Notes: a model not told the origin generated them from the sequence alone. A stretch of DNA of 64,000 nucleotides from Ficedula albicollis (GCF_000247815.1 NC_021677.1:1416803-1480802); one strand, 5' to 3'. Shown: positions 18,572 to 33,500, counted from the first letter of the stretch. Made by a program: numbers and translations.

Positions 18572-18661
18572 GAAATTAAAAAAAAAAAAAAAAACATGTA
18601 TTCTAAGATAATTTAGAAATTAAAAAAAAAAAAAAAAAAACATGTATTCTAAGATAATTTA
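18572..18661 (+). repeat. Tandem duplication around an A-run
   Basis: Copies 18572-18615 and 18616-18661 are identical except that the A homopolymer is two bases longer in the second. Confidence 0.9.
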
Positions 18662-19119
18662 TACTTTTCATGGGGAGGGACTGCTGCATTGGCTCTTTAT
18701 GCAGCTCAGGAGATGATTGAGGGACATTACAACCACTGGCAATGATGAGAAAAGCAGATGAAAAAGGACCAGCAATGCTGGTAGCTCTGCTTTTCTGCCT
18801 CCTAGGATTTATGTACTTAGGGATGAATTTAATACTTGGTGATCAAAAGAGTTCAAATAGTGGTTGTATTAATGATTTCAGCATAACCTCTAAATCCCAG
18901 GATGGCAGTAGAAATCTTCAGTTTGGTCTTAATCTCCTGGCGTTTTTTATTAAGAGCAAAATTAAGTGCTGTTGCCTTATGACAAAGCCTCTTACAGAAG
19001 TGTGAACTCTGGCACTGCCACCACAGTGAGTGCACACTCTGTGCCCTGGTCTCAAGCCCTAATCACACCAGTCAGCCCTTTCCCAAAAAATGAATTACTG
19101 GAGGATAATACCCTCTTTG

Positions 19120-19120
<1 letters not shown>

Positions 19121-19166
<46 letters not shown>
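19121..19166. repeat. Poly-T run, 46 bases
   Basis: Pure T homopolymer. It may be the reversed A tail of a retroposed sequence, but no retroposed body is recognisable beside it. Confidence 0.9.
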
Positions 19167-19170
<4 letters not shown>

Positions 19171-20383
19171 CTATTTGGTTAATTCCTACCTGGTCTTTAA
19201 AGCCTGTGGCTCTGACTGTGCAGAATGATGCACATTATTGCCTACATTTGTTACAGTGCATTGCTGCGTTACACGCTGAGCCTCTGCCAACTGCTTTGGT
19301 CCTAAATTAGCACCCTTTCTTCCTGTTTTCTCAAGAAATGCTTGGTACCCATTAAAGATACCTGCAGGGCTCCTAGCTCTCACAAGTGTTCTGCATCTTG
19401 CAGCAAAATCTACCTTGCCTTGGAGTTCAGCTCACCTGTGTTTTGTGGCCAAAGAAATATTAATGTGCCTCAAGGTAATACGGGAATCATGTCACCATTA
19501 CTCTTCTTCCCTTCCTCCCACACACTCCCTGAAGTGTATTGATCTTTCTTGAGCCAATTTGAAGACAAAGTGTCTGAATCAGGGATGGAAATAAGTGATA
19601 TTTGAGGCTGTCCTCAAACCTTAAGACAGTTCATTCTGGCTTTGCTATGTGAGTCACAAAGACTACTCAGTTTCTCAGTTAGGGGTAGTGTTATCTGCTA
19701 ATTAAAGTCATTAAAAGGTAATGACATCCCCAAAGATGAAGGCTGCCAGCTCTAGTCTTTATTTTGAAGTTTTAAAATACGGCAAGATCTGATCCCAAGG
19801 GCCTTGAATGAAGGGATTTGGGGGTTGACAATGCTATTGTACTCCCCCAGTTGCAGGGGGGCTGAGGACAGCATTTAATCACCTCCTCTTCAAGCTGTGC
19901 TCACTCCAACAAAGTCCCTCCACAGGGCAGGACTTGTGCTTGCTCTTGCTGGGTTTTGTCAGGTTCCCATTCCATCCTCCAGTCTGCTCCTGTCCCTCAA
20001 AACACTCCAAGATCTTTGGAACAAAAATGAAACGCTAATGTCATTTTAACGTTCCCACATACGATGTGAGGAAGGCAAGATGTTACACTGACAGCTCCTA
20101 CTTATTAAAATGCATCTAGGATACATCCAGAGAAAAAAAAAAAAAAGTGGGAGGAGGACACAGTGACAGCATCTCCATGCTCCCCCACTTCCCTGACCTC
20201 AGGTTAGTTGAGTCCCTGTTTGTGTAAGACACATGGCAATAATATCTGGGTGCTGTGGCCTTCAGTGAGTGCAAGGTTTAAGATGTGAGGGGAAGACATT
20301 CATAAATTCTCTGTGATAGATGGTTGGCACTTTCATTTGAGTACTTCCTGCTACAGATGTTTAACATTTTTTTTTCCCCAAGG

Positions 20384-20690
20384 TGTCGAGGTCTAACCCC
20401 AGCTGGCAACTAAGCCCCGTGCAGCCACTCACTTATTCCCCCTGGAGGGATGGGGGAGAGAAAGGGAAGGGTGAAAGTGAGGTAAAGACAGTTTAATAGG
20501 GAAAGCAAAGCCACACATGTGAGCAAAGCAAAGCAAGGAATTCACTCCCCAGACATGTGAGCAAAGCAAAGCAAGGAATGCACTCCCCAGCTCCCCTGGG
20601 CAGGCAGGTGCTCAGCCATGCCCAGGGAAGCAGGGTCCAGCCCCCATAATGGTATCCTGGGAAGACAAATGCTGCCACTGAATCCTCCCC
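20384..20690 (-). mobile_element. ERVL-type LTR fragment, reverse orientation
   Basis: Begins tgtcgaggtctaaccccagc then tggcaactaagcc, a T-rich-CT block, gacagtttaataggg, and gcaaagcaaagcaagga: the reverse of the 3' half of the avian ERVL LTR. The 5' half is missing or too diverged. An internal 38-base duplication sits at 20515-20590. Confidence 0.7.
20515..20590 (+). repeat. 38-base tandem duplication within the LTR
   Basis: Copies 20515-20552 and 20553-20590 (acatgtgagcaaagcaaagc and onward) differ at one base. Confidence 0.85.
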
Positions 20691-20792
20691 ACACAATGGG
20701 GAAGCCTAATAAAGCAGCTGCTCTATTAGGAGATAAGTTTTGTGGAGAATAGCACAAACATGCAGAATCCCCTAATCTTGGACTTTATTACC

Positions 20793-20902
20793 CCAGATAA
20801 TAGGCTTTGGCAGTGACAACAATGGGCTGAAATGCAGAATTGTCTTGCCAGATAATAGGCTTTGGCAGTGACAACAATGGGCTGAAATGCAGAATTGTCT
20901 TG
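20793..20902 (+). repeat. Tandem duplication, 2 x 55 bases
   Basis: Copies 20793-20847 and 20848-20902 are identical as far as I can read. Confidence 0.9.
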
Positions 20903-21750
20903 GCTCCTGCAGCACCTGCCCCGTCAGCCAGTCACAAGCCACACAAAAAGGTGGCTGTGTGGGACCAGCCAGCTCAGAGTGCTGTTGGTTGATTTTGAAA
21001 AGGCCAGGGAAAGCTGGGCACGCTCTCTTTGCAGATTTAAGCGTGCACTCTGAACCTGCCGGGGGGGAAAGGCTAACAGGATATGAAAGCTGCTTTCTTT
21101 ACCTCCAAGGATTGCAGCAAGGCTTCTTTGTGCACTGAAGCCCACTTGAAAGACTAGGGCATGTTATTCCTACTCTGAACTAGGTCGAGTTTCCCAATGC
21201 TCAACCAGCAATCAGAAAGGGAAAATCTGTTAAATCTGTTTGCAAAACCTTTATCTGTGTCCTTTGCGGCATTTGTGACATTAAACACGTTTAGTTATCT
21301 GAGGCAGAACTCGAAAGAAGTATCTCATATTCTCCTTTTGGTGAAAAAGCTGGATCCACAAAGCTCAATGCACACGTGCAGGGGCCATGCTTGTATATGG
21401 GAGGAACAGAGAGCTTTCAAATGAAAAGGCATTTTACTTTGTAAATGGCCTTGTCCTTATTTATTTCTCAGGCTGCTTTTTAAGTCAAGTTGTTTTTTTT
21501 CCATGGTTCTGTGATCAAAATAGGAAGGGAAAAAATAATCTACTGACCACAAGCTATATTTAGGAATGTTTCAATACGAATACATCGATTAATAGAATAA
21601 CAACAAAGTGAAAGCGTGATTTTTAAATCATGAGACATAAAAGGAGTTCTAACAAAAATTTGTGCCAATTGCCTCAACTTTGCTGTTGCTACAAGAAGTG
21701 TAACAAGCTCTCGGTGGAAGGGCCTGATTTAGGGAGGGGGTGTTTATGCA

Positions 21751-22112
21751 TGTGCTGGTTTTGGCTGGGATAGAGGTAATTTCCTCCACAGTAGCCGGTG
21801 TGGGGCTGTGTTTTGGAAACAAGGTTGATAGCACAGGGATGTTTTCCTTCCTGCTGAGCAGCACTTAGAGTGTCACGGCCCTTTCTGTCTCTCACCCCAG
21901 CCCAACAGCAATTAGACTGCACAGGGAGTGCAGAGAGGACACAGACAGAACAGCTGACCCCAGCTGACCCCAGGGATACTCCAGACCATCACACTCACAT
22001 CCAGAGCTGGGGGAAGAAAGAGGGAAAGGGGGGTGGTGGTGTTTGTCTTCCCAAGTAACCCTGAGATGTGATGGAGCTCTCCTGGGGATGGCTGAGCACC
22101 TTTCATGTCCAG
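21751..22112 (+). mobile_element. ERVL-type LTR, 5' part, forward orientation
   Basis: Begins TGTGCTGGTTTTGGCTGGGA and continues through ggtgtggggctgtgttttgg, cagctgacccc, gctgggggaagaaagaggga and tttgtcttcccaagtaaccc to ggatggctgagcacc. These are the ordered landmarks of the avian ERVL LTR. The 3' part (gcaaagcaa to ggttaaacc) is absent here, while a reverse fragment made of just that part lies 1.1 kb to the left. Confidence 0.75.
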
Positions 22113-22354
22113 CACTGCATTATTTCCTCTGAAGAAAACGTGAGTGGGGACACTGAGAGCAGTAAATTGAAACCAGCACTGTATTTTGACTTGAACAATT
22201 ATCAGCAGAGAATGAACAGGGGGTGCACTGAAACCTGCACCACGCTCTGCATGTCCCTGAAGACAGAAGAAGTCAGAGCTGAGGCAGCAGTGAGCAGCCC
22301 AGCAGCCTGCCAGCTGCATGGAGTGAGTGCTGGGAGAGCATCCTGCCCCGGGTT

Positions 22355-23242
<888 letters not shown>

Positions 23243-23320
23243 TTTTTTTTTTCTCTTATTAAATTGTATTTCTGACTTGTAGCCTCTCACTGGTTTTGCT
23301 TTCAAACCTTTACACATCCT
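23243..23320 (+). mobile_element. Possible LTR 3' end after the C-run
   Basis: A T-run, then cttattaaattgtatttctg and a short tail resemble the polyadenylation region of an avian LTR. The family is not identified. Confidence 0.3.
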
Positions 23321-24401
23321 CATGGCAGAGCAGATGCCATCACCAACCTGGCTGGGAGACAATGAAACCCGAGAGAGGAGCTGAACAGCAGCTCAGCCAA
23401 GCTTTAGAAGGAACAGTTTTGAGCCTGATTTCCCTCAGCCCTCTGGCTCAAGTGGTTCCTGAGCATTTTGGATGAGACAACCTCCCTCCTTAGGCAGCTC
23501 CAGTTCTTCTGGCAGACATGACCAAGACACCCTGGCTTACTCAGCAGTGCCACATTGATTTCTGCAGTCTCTGCTTCCCTCAGGAACTGACTGCACCAGA
23601 TCAAATCAAGAACAATCTGAGCATTTAATGGGGCTCCTTCAATAGGACGAAGTTTGATTGCTTGAAGTTCATGATAGTTATTTATGCTGACAGCACCCCC
23701 ACAGACAATAAAGCCTGGCCCTTTCCTGAAGGCCTCCACCTCTTCATCAGGGAATTATTTTAATCCTGCTGTGCTTACCTGATACACTTCTCATTACTGA
23801 ATATGAGAATAATGATCAGAGAACATGTTTTCTATTTCTACCAAGAGTGGTATCAAAACTCTTACTTTGGTTCTGTTCTCACTTACCAAGTAAAACCCAC
23901 GTGCCTGACCAGTACCAGCAGCTTACCTGCAGTTTGGAGGTTAACAGAAGAACTTTGCTCCTTTGCAGTTGCACAGGACTTACAAAATCCACCTGTGATG
24001 AAAGTTGTGGCATTTTTGTAATGTCTGAGAGGTGTGCCCTGAGGATTGCCTATAACCACCACTCTGAGTTAATAAACAGGTTTATCTATGAGCAGGTATT
24101 TTCATGAGCGGCAGAGAGGCTGAAAACAAATCTCTTGAAACTTCTTGAGTTCTGTTATTAAAAATCCTCATGGCTGGGTGTGATGAAAAAAGTCCTCAAA
24201 GTCTGTGTGTGTGCTTGTGGGTCTCCCACAAAACCAGCTGTCCTAACACCTGAGGATGTTTGTCAACGCACAAAACATCAGCAGGTTTTCATTTGTGGTG
24301 TGTATACACACACACATAAAAGTGAAAACAGGCTGTTGTATTTATACACATATGAAATTACACAGGTGTAAAATAGCCCTCCACTTGCAGCTGCTATAAA
24401 T

Positions 24402-24506
24402 AGAGCAGTGTAACTCCTCAACCCTCAAAAAAAAAAAAAAAAGGCAAAAAAAGAAGAGCAGTGTAACCCCTCAACCCCCAAAAAAAAAAAAAAAAGGCAA
24501 AAAAAG
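24402..24506 (+). repeat. Tandem duplication around an A-run, period 53
   Basis: Copies 24402-24454 and 24455-24506 each contain a long A homopolymer followed by ggcaaaaaaag, with single-base differences before the run. Confidence 0.9.
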
Positions 24507-26390
24507 ATAAGGCAATTTTCTGATTAATGTTGTGTGGATGTTTTTCTTTTTAACTTTCCCCCTCAAACAACAGTTACATCCATCCTACTGTTCTCTGGAA
24601 CAGAGCACATTTTGGCACAGCCCCACACGAATGCTGCTTTTCTGTGGCAGGGAGAAAAGCAATTTGTGGCTTTCCCACCAGGAATGTGGGAAAGTGGTGG
24701 AGAGGACATGGATAGGGCTGTGACACAGCCTCAGAAAATGGTCCCTGTGGCTCCTTTGAGCAGCCAGCCCAGCATCCCTGCTGTGTCCATCCCACTCCTC
24801 CCAGTGCAGGTTTCTCTCTATGCAAGTTCTTGCTATTAGAGTGCTCAGATGCAGGAACAGCTGCCTTGCATTATATGGTGATTCTCCAGCCAAGGGACTG
24901 AGTAGAAAAATCAGTCTCTTTAGTCATCTAAATGTAAAAGTTATGGCACTGAAGGGAAGTTAGAAAACACTGAAATGAAGCTGCATGGAGGCAGCAGAGG
25001 TTCCCTGGGGCAGTGCTTGCTCTCATCAGCAGTGACACACAGCCCAGTTCCCTGCCCACCCCTTCAGCTGGACAGGGAAGGAGCAGCTGATCGAGGGGGA
25101 AAAGCACATTTGAGGAGTTCCCTGGGATGGCCGTGTTTGTCTCCTGCTTTGGCTTTCATTTGCTCTTTGTCACATCTCGGCTCGTCCCTTTTAGACTGTG
25201 TGCCAAAACAGATCTTGTCTCGGAGGATTGCTCTGAAACTAATGATACCTTGGCTTGCTCAATACCCCTGAGGGGCCAGGCAAAAGGAGACTGGAGCTGC
25301 CCCCAGTAATGTCAGGGTCTGCATTTTGGGGGGGGGAGTTGGCTTCTTGGAGCAGAGGAGGGATTTTTCAACAGCAAGGCTTGATGCAATGAAAGAAAAG
25401 GGCTTAAACCCACTTCCCATTTGGAAAAAAAAAAACCAAATAAAGCAAGGAGGCAGGGAGGGCAAGAAGGGAGCTGCTCTGTTTCTTTAAGGGAGAGAGT
25501 CTGTGTCAGCCCCTCTGCTGAGCAGCTCCTGCCATTCACTGCCCTGCTCCAAGTCTCTCAATGACGCTGAACTCCAGGTGACCCTCACAGACTGTAATTG
25601 CTTTAGCATAGATTTGACAACAACAGCAAAAACCTCCCTAAAAATAGGCAAAGCTTAAAATAAATTTCGGCTCCGGAGAGCTGCTCATATGAGGGATCCA
25701 GTACATCACCTGTATTTTCCAGCTGGAAAAAATGACAGTTTTCAAGGGATTTCCAGTGCCTCCCCCTCCAGTGTCTAACCTGGCAGGGAGTCAGCCAGGA
25801 AAAACAGCAGGTGGCCTTTAGGGGAGCCTCATGGAATAGCTCCAGGCCAGCATCCCTGCTCATTTGCCCCAACAGCTACCTTATCTAAAGGTGGGATTTA
25901 AAGAAAACCAAATTTAATTGCATTGCCTGGGATAAATGCCTTTCCTTGCTTTGTAGCTGTAACATAGTTAATTTAAAATGGCAAAGTTTTAAAATTTAAA
26001 ACCTGGCAATAAATAGTACCTAAAAGCCAGTCATCAAAAATGCATTTAGTCACCCTTACGTTGGGAGAAGGAAACAGCTCTCTGCCCCTCAGCAGGAAAA
26101 GGGGAAATTTCAGCTGGAAGTGCCGTAGGAATTGTTTGTCCTCAGAGGTGCCCACAGGACATACACAGAGCAGAGGCATGCCTGCAATTCCAGACTTTAG
26201 AGCATCTCCAGTTACAACAAACCACCTGCAAATTAGCCCTGATCCTGCAGAGGTTTAAAGAGGTGTATTTACCTTGCTGCAACCCTGAATCTGGGGTGCA
26301 AATTTTCAGTAAATTCAATAGAAAAGAACCCTTCCTTCGACAGGGAAGAAGAAAGTTTTACTTCAAGAGAATGCAGTTTCCTTTTTCTAG

Positions 26391-26738
26391 CCCACACAGT
26401 GGTGGCATACACAGGATGGATTTTGATTTGATGAGTAATGAAGAAGAGAACCAAATGATTTCCCCCTGGCTCTTTCTAAGGACATTTATCTCAGTTTTTC
26501 AGGCTGGCTTTCTGCAGGCAGCTGTGTCTCAATAAGACATTTATCTCAGTTTTTCAGGCTGGCTTTCTGGAGGCAGCTGTCTCTCAATAAGTGCCCACAC
26601 AGTGGTGGCATACACAGGATGGATTTTGATTTGATGAGTAATGAAGAAGAGAACCAAATGATTTCCCCCTGGCTCTTTCTAAGGACATTTATCTCAGTTT
26701 TTCAGGCTGGCTTTCTGCAGGCAGCTGTGTCTCAATAA
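26391..26738 (+). repeat. Nested duplication, period 203 with a 55-base inner unit in three copies
   Basis: cccacacagtggtggcatac begins copies at 26391 and 26594. The unit gacatttatctcag to caataa appears at 26481-26535, 26536-26590 and 26684-26738. Copies one and three are alike; copy two differs at a few bases. Confidence 0.9.
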
Positions 26739-29077
26739 GAACTACTGAGAGTCAGAATGCTCCTGCCCACCTGGCACAGCCTCCCCCTGTTCATGTTTTA
26801 GTGGATGGTATGACAGGAAAAGGCTGTCAGGGTATTGGAGAAGAACCACAAACATGGAATTGTACATGGCAGTCAGTGAGCAATCCAGGCTCCTGTGCTT
26901 TATCCCCTTAGGAAGGCTTCAGGAATTCCAAGAAAAGAAGTTGCAACAAGTTTCAATCCCTTACAGCAAACATACAGAAAAAAAGTGTTTCAAACTTGAA
27001 ATACCTGTGGGTTCCAGGATGTGTTATGTGAGGCAAGAGGAGACATAATTTCCCTGCATATAATTGTCTCTAAACTGGCTTCTTTATCTTTTCCCTTCCC
27101 CTCACCAATAAAAGCCAGGGTCAGATCCCAAATGTAAACTGAAATACTCACCTGAGAGCAAATATTCAGACATTCCAGGCAATTTTAAGGCAGCACTTTC
27201 CTCCATGACAAATGAAAGATCTGAATTTTGAAAAACATACATATGGAGTCTACACCCTTTGCTTGTTTTCTGATTAAATACACTCCTGCTCTATCATCAC
27301 TGATGAGGTCAGTTTGGTCCAACAATTTTGGATGAGACACTGCAGTGGACTTGCTGCTGGCTTTTTATTAAATGCCTGCCTTTTAGAAAAAAAAATTGTT
27401 TAGATCAGCTTGCTAAATAACAAAACTTGTGAAACTGCTTATTTTAGTCAACATTTGGATTAGTAGTAATTATGCCTGTAATAGTAAAATGAGATTTTAA
27501 TGCTGATTAATGAAACTGCTAAATTGTCAAGACTGCTAGTCACAGCTATCAGTCTCTGGAGACTGTGCCCTAAAACAGTTGTCATCTGTAATGTGGCTCC
27601 TTTTGTAGGACCAGATGTGAAACATATGGTGACCTACTACAACAGGGATGAGCTGCACGTCCATGGAGGCTGAGTTATATTGGACAAACCACCCAAATGA
27701 AAAAATAATGTCCAGTGATCATTATAGGATCACAGCAACTTTCTAGAGGGCGAGGGATGACGAAGGACTTGGGAGACTGCCTGACTCAGGTAATCATTCC
27801 TGTAATTCTGGTATTCTTTCTTTGTATCCTGGAGGAAAGCTGTGCTGCTGTGAATGCAAACACACTCTAAAACATATTGCTACTGCTCCTTCCCTCTTCA
27901 GTTTTGCTACTGCCACTTTGTATTACTCCTCATACGATTCTATCATTTTATGAGCAGTTTAACCTATTTACTCATGTGTAAATGGGCAGTGGTTGAAGAT
28001 TAGAGAGGCTTCATTTGCCATGCAGAGCTGCTATCTTTTCTCAAAGGGGGAAGAACCAGCTGACCTGGATGGCAGGTCAGGTACACCATGCTGCAGATGT
28101 ACATCAAATTACCAGCACGGTGTCAATCTCTGTGTGGAGTAACAAATACTCCACAGCATGTACACAGACTGATTTTTTAGAGGCCAGGGAAGTTTACACA
28201 GCTATTTCAGTGACTAAAAACACAAGTCAGCATGCAGGATGATTCAGATGATTCACAGGCACATGCTCAGTCCTTCACAGTAATTTCTAAATTCAGTGCT
28301 GTAATTGCTGAGGGTCAAGATGCTCTTGTTTGAATGTGTGCTTGGAGGAAGGGAGTAAACTTTGTGTTATCTACCAGACACACTTCCAGCATTTCTTCCA
28401 TTGCCCTGTTCTTGGCTTTAGGATGGTTCTGTCCCACAGAAGTGCTCTTACAACTTGTCAGGTCTCACTGTTCTGTATGTGCTTTCACAGCTGCCAGCCC
28501 TGCATCCCTAACACACACGAGCAGCATCACCAACTTCACAAAATCAGATCCCCAGAAATGCTGAAACTTCATCTCACAATTCTGTAACCATGCAAGGCTG
28601 ATTTACTGCAGCAGAAGCCCTCGTCAAATTGTCTGGCAGCAGAAACTGAGGTATTTTTATTATATGGCCAAGCTTTCTGTGACAAATAGTGCTACCACAG
28701 CTTAATTGGCATTTATACAAATATTCAGGTCTGTAAATGATACCAGTGGAAGCCAGACCTACAGCTGGGGCTGTCTGCATATGGTTAGTGCGCTGTGGAT
28801 GGATAATTTGTTCCTTGGAAAAGTCTGTTTTCATAGTAACGTGGTTACAAAGCAGCCTCTCAAGTGCCACTGTGTCAGGAAAGCACATCACAGGCAGAAG
28901 GTAATGACTGCTGACACCAGACCAGCTTTCCTCTTGTTCCATATAAAAGCCAGCAAACTCTAAATCATCAGTGCAACCATGCTGTGTACCTGCCCCCATT
29001 GTTCAGGCTTGGCTTTAAGTTGGGAACAAAATCTATCAAAATGCAGCCTCAGAAAAAAAAAGAGAAAAAAAAAAAAA

Positions 29078-29533
<456 letters not shown>

Positions 29534-30376
29534 AGAAAAAAAAAAAAAAAAAAGAAAAAAAATTACTGTGTGACATGTACAAGTCCAACTGGCTGGTCTG
29601 GAAAAAAGGAAACTGGGATTAAGATTTCAGCAAAGAGCACTTCCTACTAAGGAATAGTGGCTTGGGAACTACTTCACACACACACAAAAAAAAACCCTCC
29701 AATGCTCCACCTCCCCTCTCCAAACAAAAGAAAATCTGGGGTGGGACAGTCCTGGAATTGTTCCTGCCCTGGCATTTTGGCACACACCCTTAAGGAGGAA
29801 GATTATGGTAAACAAATCATAAAATACTGTTTGTAAAAGATTTGCCAATTGTGTATTTTAGCCTGGAAATCCAGCTTGTCTCTCAAATGCCCTTTCTGTT
29901 ACCTGTGGGTTATCATTGCTTCAAATGATAGTTTTAATGTGGAATCTTTCCTGAGCTTTTACATTATTTTGTTTCTCCAAATTAGGATTAGGAAACTGGT
30001 TCATTCTCATTGTGTGATCTTTCTAAATACGAAGTTGTGAGGAACTGAACAGCAGCAAAAAGGCAGATCAGAAAAGAAGGATTCCATCCTCAGTTTGGCT
30101 ACAGACCACTGGTGTAACTGTGGCTAATCAACTTGATTTTCCTCCCACAGCTGCTCCAACAATAAAAATAGCACAGTTACTGGCCCTTTGCTTTCCCTGA
30201 TTCTTATTTGACTCAGGCTTCACAGTAAAGGGGCTCTCTGACCATGTTTGGCAAGGAACTCCAAGTCAGGAAAGTCTGTGTGCTCCTGGAGTGTAGCTGA
30301 GAGCTCCAGCTTTTATTCACACAGCTGGCAGTTTGCTGCAGGGCATTAGACTAAGAAAAGTAAATTTTATCTCTTG

Positions 30377-30555
30377 ACTATCCCCTCTGCTAAAGTCTGA
30401 CTGGTACCGACAGCAGCCCCAGAGAAATCTTAGATAAGATTTTTTCATAAGACACACTAAAAAACACTATCCCCTCTGCTAAAGTCTGACTGGTACCTAC
30501 AGCAGCCCCAGAGAAATCTTATCTAAGATTTTTTCATAAGACACACTAAAAAAAC
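30377..30555 (+). repeat. Tandem duplication, period 89, with a flipped hairpin loop
   Basis: Copies 30377-30465 and 30466-30555 differ at one substitution and at the centre of an 8-base-arm inverted repeat: AAATCTTA-GA-TAAGATTT (30425-30442) becomes AAATCTTA-TC-TAAGATTT (30514-30531). Confidence 0.9.
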
Positions 30556-33500
30556 AGAATTTTTTTAATGTACTTCCAGATACACCAAGTGGTGGGATGT
30601 TCAAGAGTAACATCTTACTGGCAACATAAACACAGCTGAAAGTCTGGCCTCAATTTGATAGCACAAATCACAAATAAAAACAAACCACCTGAATTTCATT
30701 TTAAGCTGATACATCTCTTGGATTTCTGAGTTTTATACTGAATATAATTGATTAAGAGTAAGCGTATGTATTTTGTAGTTTCAACTCTGCAGAAAATTCA
30801 ATAGCACTTTGTGCAAGAAGTTGTTCTGTTGATTAGGAGACCTTAATCAATACAATTCAGCTCCTCTTAGGAACTGCCCCTCTCCCAGCCAGAGCTGGGA
30901 TCGAGCCTTGCAGTGTCAATATGATGCTCAAACATGCTGTCTCCAGAATTCTCCAGATACCTCCCAGCACAAATCCAATAACAATGTGCTGCTACTGACA
31001 GAGCTGCAGTTTGTATCTCACAGAAATGCAGGTTTTGTCCCCGCTTCAGCCCTCTTAAAGGACCTATGACAGTACTCATAAAAAAGTTTCTATTCTTACT
31101 CCAATTGCAGTGACTCAACAGAAAATAAAATATTTTGCTGCAGTCATTACACAACAGTGAATGTTGAAAATGCTTGAGCACAGCACGCCAAACCCCTGAA
31201 ATTTGTGGTGGTGCTCCTTTAGTAGCTGAGGGCCCTTGGCAACAGACTGACACTTCAATAGTAATGGTAATAAAAAAACCACATCTTTATGCAATTTGAG
31301 GAAGACAAAATCTTTTATTTTATACTTTTAAGTTTATGCTTTCTAGTCTAGTTTTTGGAATGTGTTGCCATCTATCTAAACTCCTTGGACTTAAGCAGTC
31401 CCAACTCCTCAGTTCATAAATCTGACAAGTCCTGCTGTACCACTGACATCTACCTAAAGAAGAACTACAAACAGTGGTTTGAGGAGATGAATGTGGGCTG
31501 TTCATCCACTTATCCTAAACTCAGGCACAGGCTTTTGTCACACCCCCTCTCATGAATGTAAACCTTCACAAAATAAGGGACTGAACTGTGTAGTAAGAAT
31601 CACAGAGAAAATGAAAGACCCCTCTGATTCTATTCCATAATCAACAAAAAGTAAATTGAGCCTGAGGAAAACAAGAGGTAAAACAAAATGAGATGTATCC
31701 TTATAGCCACATCCTAATAGAATGATTACAGCACTGGCTGGCTCCTGGCAGAGGTGGAGGGACAGAAAGGGATAACTAGATGGGGGAAAAAACAAATCAA
31801 TATGGATCACTGAAAACTGCCTGGTTATAGCAAATGAGGAATCTGCAAGGAAGGTAGGATTAGTATAAAGGAAAGAAAATACACTTGCTTTTGCAATGCA
31901 TTTCTCTTTCCATTTAGGCAGAGAAAAATCAGAATCCCTGCCTGCCTATAACTGCTAGAGAATATTAAGCTGAAAAAAAGAAGGTGGGAGAGAAGGGGTG
32001 AAAAAAATAATTCCAGAAATATGATTCTAACATATGTGGTCAAAAAGCAAGGTCTCAAAGAAGGGTCAATATAACACAGAATGGAAGGATACACAGCTTG
32101 GAACTTTCCCTGTGACTTAAATTACAGATAGTTTCCAAGAGTTTCCTTAATAAAATTTGTCTAAGGAGAAAATATTGGTGTCAGTGAGGGGAAAAGCTCT
32201 GATTCACGGGAAATGGAAAAGAGAAAGGCAGCTTAAACCAGGAGCCAGCCATCAATCCACTGCTTAGACACAGTCTTGGCAAAACCCATTCTCCTGGTAG
32301 AACTTGCCTGGAGTAGAGCAGATTGATTTGACAGTCTCTTAGCCTAATAAATGCTTGACCCCCAGGTCTGCTGAATTCACGAAATTCACTATGCAGAGAG
32401 AATTGGGAACCAATCACCTCTGGGGAACATCCTGTTCCACAGCCCTCCCCTGCTGAAGGCCTTGACTGCTCTCAGCCCTATGGAGATGAGGAGATGGAAG
32501 CTGCTCTCACAAGAAGAAAGGTTAATCGACTGCACTGCTGTTAATCAATCACTTGGAAAGATGCAGCACTTACAATAGGTGGGCCCCTCTTCCTGCCAAG
32601 AGGGTCTTGCATCTTAACCAAGGACCATCTCTCCTCCAGCTTGAAGGATGAGTAACAGACAGAAACAGAACCCAGGGAGATGCCAGGTGCCTGATCTGGA
32701 GCCAGCTAAGTCTCTATATTGACTCCTGGTGAGTGCAATGGGCTTGGGCCAGACCCCAAAGGAAGACTTATTACCCAAGGTTTAATCTGCATGCATGTAT
32801 CAAGCTACTTTTAGTAGTGAAAGATCCTTGAAAAGAAGCAGATTCATCACACACTTTTGCCTCCCTGTGAAATCAAACTTCTACAAACCATGCTGTGTCC
32901 CAGTTACCCTGGCTTGTATCCAGAAAAGGAAAATTACCTGCCTGTGACAGCACAAACAGACACCTATACACTTCAAAAATCTCTAAGGAGCACAAAAAGA
33001 AAAAAAAGAAAAAGCCAAACTGCTAATATTTTCCTGGCCTTTTTTGTAATTGCTGCTAGCCAAAATGAGAACTTCCTCAGAAGAAGAAAATTAGATCAAT
33101 TTCTGAAAGAAAGAAAACTGAAGGAGTAAAAGTTTAAACACCCTGGCACGGAGATCAAGCTCGGTGCTGCACCACCAGCAAGGTGAAGCTGACACAGCCT
33201 GAGGGGAAAAAAACACCAGGAGAAAACCCAGGGTTGGAAAGCAGCCCTGAAGACTTCTGTAAGTTAACAGCTGCATTTAGCACCAGCATCAACTGATGCC
33301 AAAGAACTGACTGCCCCTGGTGCACCTAAATGGAAGGAGGAAGTCTCATCCTCATTACAAACCCAGTGCATCCCAGTGCAGAACCACTCAGTAACACACC
33401 TGCTGCACCACCCAGCCAAAAAAGCCACGTGGCAAAGAGCTGAAACCAAGACCCACACCTTTAGGACACCCATGGCTACAGGCACCAGTTTAGAGTTCAT

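Larger units (their letters stand above)
17131..20383. other. Intergenic DNA, no gene seen
   Basis: Contains a homopolymer-centred duplication (18572-18661) and a 46-base T run (19121-19166). An 87-codon frame at 18742 has a hydrophobic stretch, but no start context, splice partner or family likeness. Confidence 0.55.

Noticed and set aside
18742..19005. 87-codon frame with a hydrophobic N-terminal stretch that looks like a small membrane protein
   Set aside because: No family resemblance, no supporting splice site or conservation visible, and frames of this length are common by chance here.
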